DNA from: RGIG4608 sp045606265
Lineage (GTDB): Bacteria > Bacillota > Clostridia > Oscillospirales > CAG-272
Reading direction: 5' to 3'
Assembly (NCBI GenBank): GCA_045606265.1
Contig: JAZURO010000032.1
Coordinates: forward strand, 10,265-74,264
DNA: 64,000 nt
The notes under the pieces are model-generated. The model had not been told where the DNA came from and ran no database searches. It saw nothing but the letters and a program-made list of their open reading frames with translations. Below are positions 52,262-61,003 of the stretch, in pieces. The number at the start of each line of letters is the position of its first letter. Within the stretch, counting starts at the first letter, position 1. Made by a program: the position numbers and the translations under genes.

Positions 52262-52289
52262 ATTATAGCACAAACTCAGGTTTTGTCAA
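52262..52289 (-). promoter_or_regulatory. Sigma-A promoter of the marR-ABC operon
   Basis: Minus strand TTGACA (52289-52284), 16-base spacer, TATAAT (52267-52262). Confidence 0.82.
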
Positions 52290-52322
52290 TAGTTTTTCAA
52301 CTTTTTATAAGCAAAAAAATTT

Positions 52323-52348
52323 CAGGCACTTGCGATCGCAAGTGCCTG
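52323..52348 (-). terminator. Terminator of asnA, a perfect 26-bp palindrome
   Basis: Two 13-base arms with no spacer, centre GCGATCGC, eight bases past the asnA stop codon, followed on the minus strand by AAATTTTTTT. Confidence 0.85.
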
Positions 52349-52355
52349 TGTAAAA

Positions 52356-53360
52356 TTACAGTATATTAATTCCTTTTTCTTCACAAAATTTGTGATCCCT
52401 TTCGCTCCAAAATGAAGACTGAACTTCACCGATATGTGCTTTTCTTAAAAAGAACATACACATTCTTGATTGACCTATTCCTCCGCCAATTGTATAAGGC
52501 AATTCACCGGATAGTAATGCTTTGTGGAAAGGCAAAGATTCCCTTTCCTCACAATTACTTTCAGCAAGCTGTTTTCTCATGGCATTCTCATCAACACGAA
52601 TTCCCATTGAGGAAAGCTCAAGAGCTATATCCAGCACAGGATAGTAAACCAATATATCACCGTTCAAGCTCCAATCGTCATAGTCAGGTGCTCTGCCGTC
52701 GTGCTTTTCTCCCGATTTTAGTTTTCCACCGATTTGCATAAGAAAAACAGCCTTCTTTTCTTTGCAAATCTGATACTCTCTATCCTTGGGAGAAAGCGCC
52801 GGATACTTATCTTCAAGCTCCTGTGAGGTAACAAACTCTATCTCCTCCGGCAAAATCTTTCCGATAAACGGATATTCACTTGATATGTAAATCTCCGTAT
52901 GTCTTAAAGCACGGTAAATGGATTTTACTGTTTTTTTAAGGGTATATTCGTTTCGCTCACTTTTATCAATTATACGCTCCCAGTCCCATTGATCTACAAA
53001 CATTGAATGAATATTATCAAGCTCCTCATCTCTGCGTATTGCGTTCATATCGGTGTACAATCCCTCGTGAAGATTGAATTTGTAAGTTTTCAAAGCCATT
53101 CGCTTCCACTTCGCCAAGGAATGAACTATCTCAAGCTGTTCGCCGCTGCAAACGTCAAATGAAACGGGTCTTTCATGACCGTTAAGATTATCATTAAGAC
53201 CGCTGTTGGACAAAACAAATATTGGCGCTGACACACGGGTCAGATTCAATTCGACAGCAAGTTGACGCTCAAAAAAGTCTTTGACTTTTTTGATGGCAAC
53301 CTCTGTTTCTCTTAATGTTAACAATGATTTATAATCACTTGGAATAGAAAAATTTAGCAT
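52356..53360 (-). CDS. asnA: Aspartate--ammonia ligase
   Basis: 334 residues from ATG 53358-53360, which follows SD TTGAGG; a TTG four codons earlier is part of that SD. It makes asparagine from aspartate, ammonia and ATP. SIPSDYKSLLTLRETEVAIKKVKDFFE, VSFDVCSGEQLEIVHSLAKWKR, FVDQWDWE and GGGIGQSRMCMFFL are family hallmarks of this class II synthetase-like enzyme. Confidence 0.96.
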   Translation of the reverse strand: MLNFSIPSDYKSLLTLRETEVAIKKVKDFFERQLAVELNLTRVSAPIFVLSNSGLNDNLNGHERPVSFDVCSGEQLEIVHSLAKWKRMALKTYKFNLHEGLYTDMNAIRRDEELDNIHSMFVDQWDWERIIDKSERNEYTLKKTVKSIYRALRHTEIYISSEYPFIGKILPEEIEFVTSQELEDKYPALSPKDREYQICKEKKAVFLMQIGGKLKSGEKHDGRAPDYDDWSLNGDILVYYPVLDIALELSSMGIRVDENAMRKQLAESNCEERESLPFHKALLSGELPYTIGGGIGQSRMCMFFLRKAHIGEVQSSFWSERDHKFCEEKGINIL

Positions 53361-53373
53361 ATTTATCCTCAAT

Positions 53374-54246
53374 TTATCTCTTTAATTGAATCAATTCACA
53401 GAGCTTATCTGAAAGCTCTACGAATTCTGAAATTCCGAGTTTTTCGCCTCTTATATCGGGCTTGTGTCCGCACTCGGTTATAGCATTTGTAATCTCATCT
53501 TTATCAAGTTCACCAAAACAAGCAGACAAGGCATTGGGTAATGTTTTTCTTCTTTGCTCAAAGGCGCCTTTTATGGTTCTGAAAAGTGTTTTTTCATCTT
53601 TTGGAACATGGGGCTTTTCTTTATGAAGCTTAATTCTTACAACAGTTGAATTTACCTTTGGCGCAGGCATAAAATTACCTGCACTAACGGTAAAAAGCTT
53701 TTCGGCCACACCGTAATATGCGAGAACTGCGGTTATTGCCCCGTAGTCTGACGATCCTGCTTTTGCACACAAACGGTCTGCAACCTCCGATTGAATCATT
53801 ATAGTGATATAATCAAACGGTAAACCGCATTCAAGCAGCTTCATTAATATCGGGGTGGTGATATAATATGGCAGATTTGCGCAAACAGATACCTTGCCTT
53901 TTTCAAAATACGGTTTAAGCAGCTCGGCAAGATCTGCTTTCATAACGTCCTCGTTATATACCGTTACATTAGTAAACTCACCAAGTGTATATTTAAGAAC
54001 AGGAATAAGTCCGTGGTCAATTTCAAGGGCTACCACCTGCTCATATCTCATAGCGAGCTCGGTAGTTAAAGGGCCAATACCCGGACCTATTTCAAGAATA
54101 GAAGTTTCTACCGTATCGGCACAGTTATCTGCAATATCTTCAACCACACTACGGTTTATCAAAAAGTTTTGACCAAACTCTTTTCTGAACTTTATGTCAA
54201 AAACTGACATTATATGTTTTATTGTCTTTACGTCACAAAGATTCAT
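53374..54246 (-). CDS. rsmA: 16S rRNA dimethyladenosine transferase
   Basis: 290 residues. It dimethylates two adjacent adenosines at the 3' end of 16S rRNA. FGQNFLINRSVVEDIAD, SAM motif ILEIGPGIGPLTTELA near 50, and NLPYYITTPIL near 125 are diagnostic. SD CGAGG. It precedes asnA by 13 bases, so the two are probably one transcript. Confidence 0.96.
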   Translation of the reverse strand: MNLCDVKTIKHIMSVFDIKFRKEFGQNFLINRSVVEDIADNCADTVETSILEIGPGIGPLTTELAMRYEQVVALEIDHGLIPVLKYTLGEFTNVTVYNEDVMKADLAELLKPYFEKGKVSVCANLPYYITTPILMKLLECGLPFDYITIMIQSEVADRLCAKAGSSDYGAITAVLAYYGVAEKLFTVSAGNFMPAPKVNSTVVRIKLHKEKPHVPKDEKTLFRTIKGAFEQRRKTLPNALSACFGELDKDEITNAITECGHKPDIRGEKLGISEFVELSDKLCELIQLKR

Positions 54247-54285
54247 ATTTTTCCTCGTAATTCAAAATAATTTTTATTCTATCAC

Positions 54286-54314
54286 TTGACAAATGAAGAT
54301 TTAGGTGGTAGAAT
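54286..54314 (+). promoter_or_regulatory. Promoter of the tRNA-Thr gene
   Basis: TTGACA (54286-54291), 17-base spacer, TAGAAT (54309-54314), ending 14 bases before the tRNA. Confidence 0.85.
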
Positions 54315-54328
54315 ATAAAGGTCAATTC

Positions 54329-54404
54329 GCTAGTGTAGCACAGTCGGTAGTGCAGCTGATTCGTAATCAGCAGGTCGAAAGTTCGAGTCTTTTCACTAGC
54401 TCCA
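54329..54404 (+). tRNA. tRNA-Thr, anticodon CGU
   Basis: Full cloverleaf by eye: acceptor GCTAGTG/CACTAGC, D stem GCAC/GTGC, anticodon stem GCTGA/TCAGC with loop TTCGTAA (anticodon CGT, reads ACG), T stem GAAAG/CTTTT with one G-T pair and loop TTCGAGT, discriminator T, CCA encoded. It has its own promoter and a strong terminator. The flanking stretch 54247-54562 holds nothing else that I can see. Confidence 0.95.
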
Positions 54405-54408
54405 ACAT

Positions 54409-54446
54409 AGCCATCACACAAACCGTGTTTGTGTGATGGCTTTTTC
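54409..54446 (+). terminator. Terminator of the tRNA-Thr gene
   Basis: A 15-bp perfect stem (54409-54423 with 54427-54441, three-base loop) followed by five T. Confidence 0.92.
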
Positions 54447-54562
54447 TATATCCATATCAGTCATTATATACCATTTTTAAGAAAAATGCAAGGTCTTATC
54501 AATATTTTGTGGAAACTTTCATATATTTTACAAAATGATTAAGTACAACGGAGGAAACCGTT

Positions 54563-55483
54563 TTGAATAATGATAAACCTTTCTTATCCTTTGATAAGCC
54601 CTTTGACCACTCAGAATTAATTAAAAAAGTAGATATAATAAATTCGGAATATCCTTATCTATCTGTTAGTAGTTTGGGTAAAACAATATTAGGAAAAAGT
54701 ATCCCTTTAATCACATTCGGCAGCGGAGATAAAAACATACTTTACATTGGCGCTCATCACGGAATGGAGTGGATTACGAGCGCTTTACTTCTCAAGTATG
54801 TAAAGGATATTTGCAAGGATTACAGCATAGGTGCCAATGTTTTTGGCATATCGGCAAAAATCCTGTTTGAAACGAGAAAAATACACATTGTACCAATGCT
54901 TAATCCTGATGGAGTAGAATACGCAATTCACGGAGTATCAAAGGATAATATACTTAAAGAAAGGTTAATTAAAATGAACCAAAGCAACGATTTTTCGCAC
55001 TGGCAATCAAACGCTAGGGGCGTTGATCTGAATCACAACTACAATTCCGGTTTTTATGAGTATAAGGTAGTTGAAAAGAAACTTGATATATATAACGGTG
55101 CTCCGACCAAATACAGCGGTGAGTATCCAGAAAGTGAGCCGGAAACCCGTGCGATTTGCAATTACGTCAGATGGATAAAACCCGAATTGGTTCTCACGCT
55201 TCACACTCAGGGTGAAGAGATATATTACACAAGCGGTGAAAAAACCTGTGACAATTCATTAATACTTGCCAAAACCTTATCACGTCTTACGGGATATAAA
55301 ATCTCACTCCCTACGAACACAGCGAGATATGGGGGATTTACAGATTGGTTCATCGAGGAGTTTAATAAACCCTCATTCACATTAGAGTGCGGACTTGGAC
55401 GAAATCCACTTCCGTTTTCAGACTTTGATAAAATATACACACAAATTAAAAGAGCATTATTCACAATGCCAATACTAATTTGA
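54563..55483 (+). CDS. M14-family zinc carboxypeptidase, probable peptidoglycan-peptide hydrolase
   Basis: 306 residues; the start is TTG at 54563, with a strong SD (GGAGG) eight bases upstream. Zinc ligands H and E in GAHHGMEW (near 77) and the third His in TLHTQGEE (near 216); the Arg/Asn substrate site is RGVDLNHNY (near 156) and the catalytic Glu in FTLECGLGRNPLP (near 275). No signal peptide is seen, so it acts in the cytoplasm or is exported by another way. The form resembles gamma-D-glutamyl-diaminopimelate peptidases used in wall recycling or spore cortex work; substrate uncertain. Confidence 0.85.
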   Translation: MNNDKPFLSFDKPFDHSELIKKVDIINSEYPYLSVSSLGKTILGKSIPLITFGSGDKNILYIGAHHGMEWITSALLLKYVKDICKDYSIGANVFGISAKILFETRKIHIVPMLNPDGVEYAIHGVSKDNILKERLIKMNQSNDFSHWQSNARGVDLNHNYNSGFYEYKVVEKKLDIYNGAPTKYSGEYPESEPETRAICNYVRWIKPELVLTLHTQGEEIYYTSGEKTCDNSLILAKTLSRLTGYKISLPTNTARYGGFTDWFIEEFNKPSFTLECGLGRNPLPFSDFDKIYTQIKRALFTMPILI

Positions 55484-55511
55484 AGGAATCGTGTAAAAAC
55501 GATTCCTTTTT
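55483..55511 (+). terminator. Terminator after the M14 carboxypeptidase gene
   Basis: A 9-bp perfect stem (55483-55491 with 55500-55508), starting in the stop codon, followed by T. Confidence 0.85.
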
Positions 55512-55596
55512 ATTGCCTTTTTAGACAAATTTTTACTATAATATTTATGCATATTGACAAAATAACATTGTTAATTATTTAACTTTTGAATAACTA

Positions 55597-55626
55597 TTGA
55601 TTTTTATATAATATTTGTGCTATAAT
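55597..55626 (+). promoter_or_regulatory. Candidate promoter of the ATP synthase operon
   Basis: TTGATT (55597-55602), 18-base spacer, TATAAT (55621-55626), 54 bases ahead of the first start. A second TATAAT lies within the spacer, so the exact start is unsure. Confidence 0.6.
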
Positions 55627-55679
55627 TACTACGTTTGAGCTGTATATATATTAATATGAAGATTTTTGGGAGGGTAAAA

Positions 55680-55952
55680 ATGAATGGAGCTTACAGCGCA
55701 CTTTATGTTGTAAACATCATATTTCAATCTATTTTTACTCTGCTGCTCCACATTGGAGGAGGTGTGCTTCTTTCTTGGCTTTTAGTAGATAAATGCGGAT
55801 TGCCAAGCTGGATATATGCAGTCATTATAACTATCACGGTTTTTTCAGGGCTGTTCTCGATGATCAGGTTTATTCTTTCTGCAATGCGTGCCTTAGATAA
55901 CCTTGAAAAAGCTCGTAAGGAGAAACGGAGAAAAAATGAAGACAAAAAATAA
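55680..55952 (+). CDS. AtpZ/AtpI-like ATP synthase accessory membrane protein
   Basis: 90 residues from ATG 55680 (SD GGGAGGG; a longer frame lacks an SD). Two membrane helices, LLLHIGGGVLLSWLLVDKCG and WIYAVIITITVFSGLFSMIRF, joined by the family's short loop, then a coil rich in Lys/Arg. AtpZ/AtpI proteins help c-ring assembly or magnesium supply. It opens the ATP synthase operon and overlaps the next gene by 17 bp. Confidence 0.8.
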   Translation: MNGAYSALYVVNIIFQSIFTLLLHIGGGVLLSWLLVDKCGLPSWIYAVIITITVFSGLFSMIRFILSAMRALDNLEKARKEKRRKNEDKK

Positions 55953-56388
55953 GAATTCATATATTGATTCGGTATATTTGGCAATAGGTGAGGCTATCGT
56001 TTCCCTTTTGGTGGTTTTAGTTTATATTGCTATAAATATGTTCGATTGGACCATCGCTACCGGTACTATTCTCGGCTCGGCGGTAACGGTCGCAAACTTT
56101 TTGATACTCGCCTATTCTGTTAATAAGGCAATAAACAAATTTATTGACTTGCGTGGCGACGGCGAAATGAGTGAGGAAGAAGCAGAAAAATTTGCCAAAG
56201 CAAATTCTTTGAAAGTACAAAATGCGGTTACTAAATCTTACATTTTAAGAACCGGTCTTATGATGGGCTCACTTGTATTAGCATTGCTTACCGGATGGTT
56301 TGATCCGATAGCAACTCTTATACCTCTTGCAATGTACAAGCCCCTTCTCTACGTAACTCAATTTATTAAGCAAAGGAGAGGTGAATAG
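55936..56388 (+). CDS. ATP synthase subunit I-like membrane protein
   Basis: 150 residues from ATG 55936 (SD ACGGAG). Four hydrophobic helices (about 15-35, 40-62, 103-120, 122-142) with a polar loop after the second (RGDGEMSEEEAEKFAKAN). The pattern GTILGSAVTVANFLILAYSVNKA resembles AtpI (subunit I), an assembly factor for the c ring. It lies just before atpB, the normal AtpI place; sequence likeness beyond the helices is weak. Confidence 0.68.
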   Translation: MKTKNKNSYIDSVYLAIGEAIVSLLVVLVYIAINMFDWTIATGTILGSAVTVANFLILAYSVNKAINKFIDLRGDGEMSEEEAEKFAKANSLKVQNAVTKSYILRTGLMMGSLVLALLTGWFDPIATLIPLAMYKPLLYVTQFIKQRRGE

Positions 56389-56390
56389 AT

Positions 56391-57200
56391 TTGGAAATAT
56401 CGGTTAACGGCCCAAAGGTTTTCGTCAGAATTGACGAGCTTTATAACAAGTTCGCCGGAACAATGGTTGATATCTTCGGTAACTTTGGAAATCTTATTAC
56501 TCAAACCACGGTATCCCTGTTCGTTGTAACTGTATTGCTTATGATACTCGCACGTGTGGCTACAAAGAAAATAGAAAAACGTCCCGGTGCCGTTCAGGTT
56601 TTGGTGGAAAAAGTAATCAATATGCTCTATAACCTCGTTGAGCAAACAATGGGTAAGCATAATTTGAAATTTGCTCCCTATATCGGTACATTATTTATCA
56701 CTTGTATGATGGGTAGCTTGATCGGAACAACTCAGATTTTCCGTTCTACTACCGCAGACTTCTCCGTTACATTGGCATACGCACTTGTAACGTCAGTTAT
56801 GGTTTGGTATCACAACATTAAAGCAAACGGTTTCTTGGGTTGGCTTAAAGGATTTACAGAGCCCATATTTATTATGACACCAATGAACCTTATCAGTGAG
56901 ATCGCACAGCCAATTGCTATGGCTTTCCGTCACTTCGGTAACGTTGCAGGCGGTGGCGTTCTTACCACCCTTATTTATGGGGCACTTACTGTGGCAACGC
57001 AAGCCCTGTTCAGTTGGTTGCCCGCAAAAATTGCGGAAATGATTCCTCCCTTCCTTCAAGCAGGTATCCCCGCATTCCTTTCGTTGTATTTCGACTTTTT
57101 CTCCGCCTTCGTTCAGGCATTCGTATTTTGTCTGTTAACGATGGTTTACGTCGCAGGAGCTTGCCCTCCTCCGGCTGAAGAAAGCGTCGATGCAAAATAA
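56391..57200 (+). CDS. atpB: ATP synthase subunit a
   Basis: 269 residues; the start is TTG at 56391 with AGGAGAGGTG upstream. The membrane stator forms the two ion half-channels. The essential Arg lies in AMAFRHFGNVAGG (near 183), after NLISEIAQPI. Five or six helices; the C-terminus ends PPPAEESVDAK. No subunit-a feature lets me read the ion used; see the c subunit. Confidence 0.95.
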   Translation: MEISVNGPKVFVRIDELYNKFAGTMVDIFGNFGNLITQTTVSLFVVTVLLMILARVATKKIEKRPGAVQVLVEKVINMLYNLVEQTMGKHNLKFAPYIGTLFITCMMGSLIGTTQIFRSTTADFSVTLAYALVTSVMVWYHNIKANGFLGWLKGFTEPIFIMTPMNLISEIAQPIAMAFRHFGNVAGGGVLTTLIYGALTVATQALFSWLPAKIAEMIPPFLQAGIPAFLSLYFDFFSAFVQAFVFCLLTMVYVAGACPPPAEESVDAK

Positions 57201-57245
57201 ATAACAAAGTTCAAAAAAATTTAAATTAAAAAGGAGAAATTAAAA

Positions 57246-57482
57246 ATGGATGTAAACGCAGCAAGAGCACTTGGTGCAGCAATTTGTATGGGAATCGGTT
57301 CTATCGCTCCCGCTATCGGTGAGGGTCTCGCAGTATGTAAAACACTTGAATCTATGGCTCGCCAGCCCGAAATCGCAGGCGACCTTCGTACAACTATGAT
57401 TCTTGGTTGTGCCGTTACCGAAACAACAGGTATCTACTCACTCGTAGTTTCCCTTCTTCTCATCTTCGTTGGTGTAAACTAA
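57246..57482 (+). CDS. atpE: ATP synthase subunit c with two-carboxylate ion site
   Basis: 78 residues, two helices with the polar loop ARQPE (38-42). The ion-carrying Glu is E59 in AVTETTGIYSLV, flanked by T60 and with Y64, the pattern of sodium-binding rotors. In the first helix the position of the usual sodium-ligand Gln is E26 (APAIGEGLAV). Such a pair of Glu residues is known from the Fusobacterium nucleatum sodium-driven c ring. SD AAAAGGAG. I infer sodium coupling. Confidence 0.93.
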   Translation: MDVNAARALGAAICMGIGSIAPAIGEGLAVCKTLESMARQPEIAGDLRTTMILGCAVTETTGIYSLVVSLLLIFVGVN

Positions 57483-57509
57483 TATTGTATTTTTATTAAG
57501 GAGAACACA

Positions 57510-58034
57510 ATGAGTATTGTATTAGTAGAAGCTGAAACCGCTTTTGAATCATTTGTCGGTGTTAATGTCTGGACAATGATTTTTGCTTGGTGTAATCTAC
57601 TTATTCTTTATTTGTTCTTAAAAAAGATACTTTTCAAGCCTATGAAAAAAATGATTGATTCAAGGCAAAAAGAAGTTGATGATATGTATGAAAACGCTGC
57701 TACCGCCGAAAAGCAGGCAAACGAAATGAAAGAATCTTATGAACAAAAGCTGAATAAAGCTAACGAAGAAAGCGAAGAAATTCTTAAAACCGCCCTTCGC
57801 CGCGCTCAGCTGAAAGAAGAAGAAATCATTCGTGATGCTCAAGGCGAGGCATCAAGAATTTACGAACGCGCTCAGGAGCAGATTGATCTTGAAAAGAAAC
57901 GTGCCCTCAGCGAAGTTAAGGATGAGGTTTCCGGAATGGCTATTGAAATTGCAGGCGCAGTTATCGGCCGCGAGGTTTCAGAAAAAGAACACTCCGAATT
58001 CATAGATTCCTTCATTAATAGTGTTGGTGATTAA
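57510..58034 (+). CDS. atpF: ATP synthase subunit b
   Basis: 174 residues: one N-terminal helix (WTMIFAWCNLLILYLFLKKILF, about 22-43) and a long charged coiled coil that forms the peripheral stalk. KPMKKMIDSRQKEVDDMYENA is a typical b start of the coil. SD AAGGAG. The stop ends two bases before the atpH start. Confidence 0.94.
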   Translation: MSIVLVEAETAFESFVGVNVWTMIFAWCNLLILYLFLKKILFKPMKKMIDSRQKEVDDMYENAATAEKQANEMKESYEQKLNKANEESEEILKTALRRAQLKEEEIIRDAQGEASRIYERAQEQIDLEKKRALSEVKDEVSGMAIEIAGAVIGREVSEKEHSEFIDSFINSVGD

Positions 58035-58035
58035 T

Positions 58036-58581
58036 ATGACCTATATTGATAACAATGCTAAAAATTACGGCGATGCGCTGTTTATGCTTGCGAACGAGCT
58101 TGGAGAGATAGACGTTGTAAAAACGGATTTCGATACTCTTTGCGAGGCGATTGAGCATAATTCAGAGTATCTTAAATTGCTTGATACTCCTTCTCTCTCA
58201 CGTGAGGAAAGAGTACAGCTTGCGGACGCAGCATTTGGTACGCTTAATAAAAATTTAGTCAATATGCTTAAGATTCTTGCCGAACGCAGACTTGTATATC
58301 TTATTTTCAAGGTTCGTGAGGCTTACGTTTCTGCATACGACAAACATCATAATATTGAGCGTGTTGAGGCTATATCAGCTATCCCGTTAAGCAATGAGCA
58401 ATTGAATAAACTTCAGAAAAAGCTTGAAAAAGTAACAGGAAAACAAATAGTAGTTACAAACACCATAGATTCCTCGATACTCGGTGGTATGAAACTCCGA
58501 TATCTTGGAATTCAAATAGACGGCTCTATCAAAACCAAACTCGATAATTTTGAAAAGAGTCTTAAAGATTTAGTAATATAA
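58036..58581 (+). CDS. atpH: ATP synthase subunit delta
   Basis: 181 residues from ATG 58036 (SD GGTGAT). It links the b stalk to F1. The N-terminal helical bundle (AKNYGDALFMLANELGE) and the C-terminal DSSILGGMKLRYLGIQIDGSIKTKLDNFEKSL are the family pattern. Confidence 0.94.
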   Translation: MTYIDNNAKNYGDALFMLANELGEIDVVKTDFDTLCEAIEHNSEYLKLLDTPSLSREERVQLADAAFGTLNKNLVNMLKILAERRLVYLIFKVREAYVSAYDKHHNIERVEAISAIPLSNEQLNKLQKKLEKVTGKQIVVTNTIDSSILGGMKLRYLGIQIDGSIKTKLDNFEKSLKDLVI

Positions 58582-58597
58582 AAAAGTTGGTGAAAAA

Positions 58598-60103
58598 ATG
58601 CAGTCAAGAATAGATGATATCTCAAAAATCATAAAAGAGCAAATTCGTCACTATGAGAGTAAAACCGAACAGGACGAAATTGGCTACGTAATATCTGTTG
58701 GTGACGGTATTTCAAAGGTTCACGGACTTGATAAGTGCAAGGCTAATGAGTTGCTTGAATTTTCAAACGGCTCCTACGGTATGGCACTTAACCTTGAAGA
58801 AACCTTCGTAAGTTGCGTTCTTCTCGGTAATGACGTTGGTATCAAAGAAGGCAGTATCGTTAAACGTACGGGACGTGTTGTATCAGTTCCGGTTGGCGAA
58901 AAGCTTATTGGCAGAGTTGTAAATGCTCTCGGTCAACCGATTGACGGCAAGGGCCCTATTGATATCACCGAGTTCAGTCCCATTGAAAGACGTGCCTACG
59001 GCATTATTGAAAGAAAATCAGTTTCTGTTCCCTTGCAGACGGGTATTAAGGCAATCGACTCTATGATTCCAATCGGCAGAGGGCAGAGAGAGCTTATTAT
59101 CGGCGACAGACAAACAGGTAAAACTGTTATAGCTACCGATACTATTATCAATCAAAAAGGCAAGGATGTAATTTGTATTTACGTTGCTATCGGTCAAAAG
59201 CAGTCAACCGTTACAACAGTTGTTGACACTCTTTACCGTGCAGGTGCTATGGATTATACAATCGTAGTTTCAGCTAATGCAAGTGATCCTGCTCCCCTTC
59301 AGTATATCGCTCCCTACGCAGGTTGCGCTATGGGTGAATACTTTATGGATAAAGGACGCGATGTTTTGATCATTTATGATGATCTTTCTAAGCACGCAGT
59401 TGCATACCGTGCCCTTTCCCTTCTTATCAGAAGACCTCCGGGACGTGAAGCATACCCGGGTGACGTTTTCTATCTCCACTCAAGACTTCTTGAAAGAGCT
59501 GCAAGACTTGCTCCTGAATATGGCGGCGGTTCTCTTACTGCTCTCCCAATTATTGAAACACAGGCAGGTGACGTTTCTGCCTATATTCCCACAAACGTTA
59601 TTTCTATCACCGATGGTCAGATTTTCCTTGAATCTGAGCTTTTCCACTCGGGTGTAAGACCGGCGGTTAACCCCGGTATCTCCGTATCCCGTGTTGGTGG
59701 TAATGCACAGATTAAGGCAATGAAGAAAGTTTCAGGTACGCTTAAACTCCTCTACTCTCAGTATCGTGAGCTCCAAGGATTTGCTCAGTTCGGCTCGGAT
59801 CTTGATGCTGATACTAAGGCAAGACTTGAACAGGGTTCCAGAATCGTTGAGGTTCTTAAGCAGAACAGAAACTCTCCCATCGAGGTTGAACTTCAAGTGG
59901 CTATTATTTACGCAGTTGTAAATAATATGCTTCGTGAAATCCCAGTTGCTGATATTCACCGTTTTGAAGAAGAATTGTTTGAATATCTTAAAGCTGTTAA
60001 GGGTGATCTCCTCGCTTCAATCAGAGAAACAGGCGAGCTTACACCCGAAGCAACTGAGCAACTTAAAGAATCCATTCTTTCCGTTAAGGAAAAATTTATT
60101 TAG
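58598..60103 (+). CDS. atpA: ATP synthase subunit alpha
   Basis: 501 residues. The non-catalytic nucleotide subunit of F1. P-loop GDRQTGKT at 169-176, followed by VYVAIGQKQSTV; the arginine-finger region PGISVSRVGGNAQ near 365. Length and motifs are normal. Confidence 0.97.
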   Translation: MQSRIDDISKIIKEQIRHYESKTEQDEIGYVISVGDGISKVHGLDKCKANELLEFSNGSYGMALNLEETFVSCVLLGNDVGIKEGSIVKRTGRVVSVPVGEKLIGRVVNALGQPIDGKGPIDITEFSPIERRAYGIIERKSVSVPLQTGIKAIDSMIPIGRGQRELIIGDRQTGKTVIATDTIINQKGKDVICIYVAIGQKQSTVTTVVDTLYRAGAMDYTIVVSANASDPAPLQYIAPYAGCAMGEYFMDKGRDVLIIYDDLSKHAVAYRALSLLIRRPPGREAYPGDVFYLHSRLLERAARLAPEYGGGSLTALPIIETQAGDVSAYIPTNVISITDGQIFLESELFHSGVRPAVNPGISVSRVGGNAQIKAMKKVSGTLKLLYSQYRELQGFAQFGSDLDADTKARLEQGSRIVEVLKQNRNSPIEVELQVAIIYAVVNNMLREIPVADIHRFEEELFEYLKAVKGDLLASIRETGELTPEATEQLKESILSVKEKFI

Positions 60104-60132
60104 TAATTATCTTATGAAAGGAAGTGTATAGC

Positions 60133-60969
60133 ATGGCAGGAATGAATGACATAAAAGCCCGCATTAAAAGTGTTGAAGGCACTATGCAAATCACAAAAGC
60201 TATGGAGCTTGTGGCTACATCCAAGCTTCGCCGTGCAAAAGAAACTGTTGAACGTACACGACCCTTCTATCAGGTTTTAGGTGACACTATTAACGATATT
60301 GTATCCCTTTCACCGGAAAGCGAGCTTCATTGGTTTGATAGGAATTCAAGCGGTAAAACCCTTTTTATTGTGTTTGCCGGAGATCGCGGACTTGCGGGTG
60401 GATATAATTCCAATATATTCAAATTAGTTGAAAGACTCAGTGTAGATAAGGATGCCATCTGGCTTCCTATCGGTAAAAAAGCAGTAGAATATGCTAAGCA
60501 CAGAAATTACAGCATTTTAACCGATTCTTTTGCTGAGGCAGCCGATCAGGGCATTGGTACAATCCTCTCATTGGGACGAATCATTTGTGAAGGCTTCACA
60601 AACGGTGACTATGCAGAAGTTATTATGGTGTTCACGGAATTTGTTTCTATGATGACGCAAAGACCGGTATATGAAAATCTTTTGCCGTTGCAAAGAGTTG
60701 ATTCATCAAAGCAGATTGATTACGAAACGGATTGCGATCTTGAGGATATGCTTAATATCATAGTTCCTCAATATGTTGGCGGTGTATTATATACTGCCCT
60801 TTGTGAGAGCTTAGCATCCGAATCGGGCGCAAGACGTATGGCTATGAACTCAGCTAATAAGAATGCAGAGGAAATTATCGGAACACTTATGCTTCACTAT
60901 AACAGAGTTCGTCAGGCAGCTATAACCCAAGAAATTACAGAAATCGTGTCAGGCGCTGAAGCTCTTTAA
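60133..60969 (+). CDS. atpG: ATP synthase subunit gamma
   Basis: 278 residues from ATG 60133 (SD GAAAGGAAG). It forms the central rotating shaft. N-terminal MAGMNDIKARIKSVEGTMQITKAMELVATSKLR and C-terminal ASESGARRMAMNSANKNAEEIIGTL plus YNRVRQAAITQEITEIVSGAEAL are the two conserved coiled-coil helices. Confidence 0.96.
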   Translation: MAGMNDIKARIKSVEGTMQITKAMELVATSKLRRAKETVERTRPFYQVLGDTINDIVSLSPESELHWFDRNSSGKTLFIVFAGDRGLAGGYNSNIFKLVERLSVDKDAIWLPIGKKAVEYAKHRNYSILTDSFAEAADQGIGTILSLGRIICEGFTNGDYAEVIMVFTEFVSMMTQRPVYENLLPLQRVDSSKQIDYETDCDLEDMLNIIVPQYVGGVLYTALCESLASESGARRMAMNSANKNAEEIIGTLMLHYNRVRQAAITQEITEIVSGAEAL

Positions 60970-61003
60970 TTTAGCGCACACAGTTTGAAAGGAAATTAAG
61001 CAG

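Noticed and set aside
52330..52341. GCGATCGC as a HIP1-like or methylation island
   Set aside because: A single copy within a terminator palindrome is explained by the symmetry.
54233..54421. Open frame of 62 codons on the minus strand across the tRNA-Thr gene
   Set aside because: It is the antisense of the tRNA and its promoter, a well-known source of false protein predictions.
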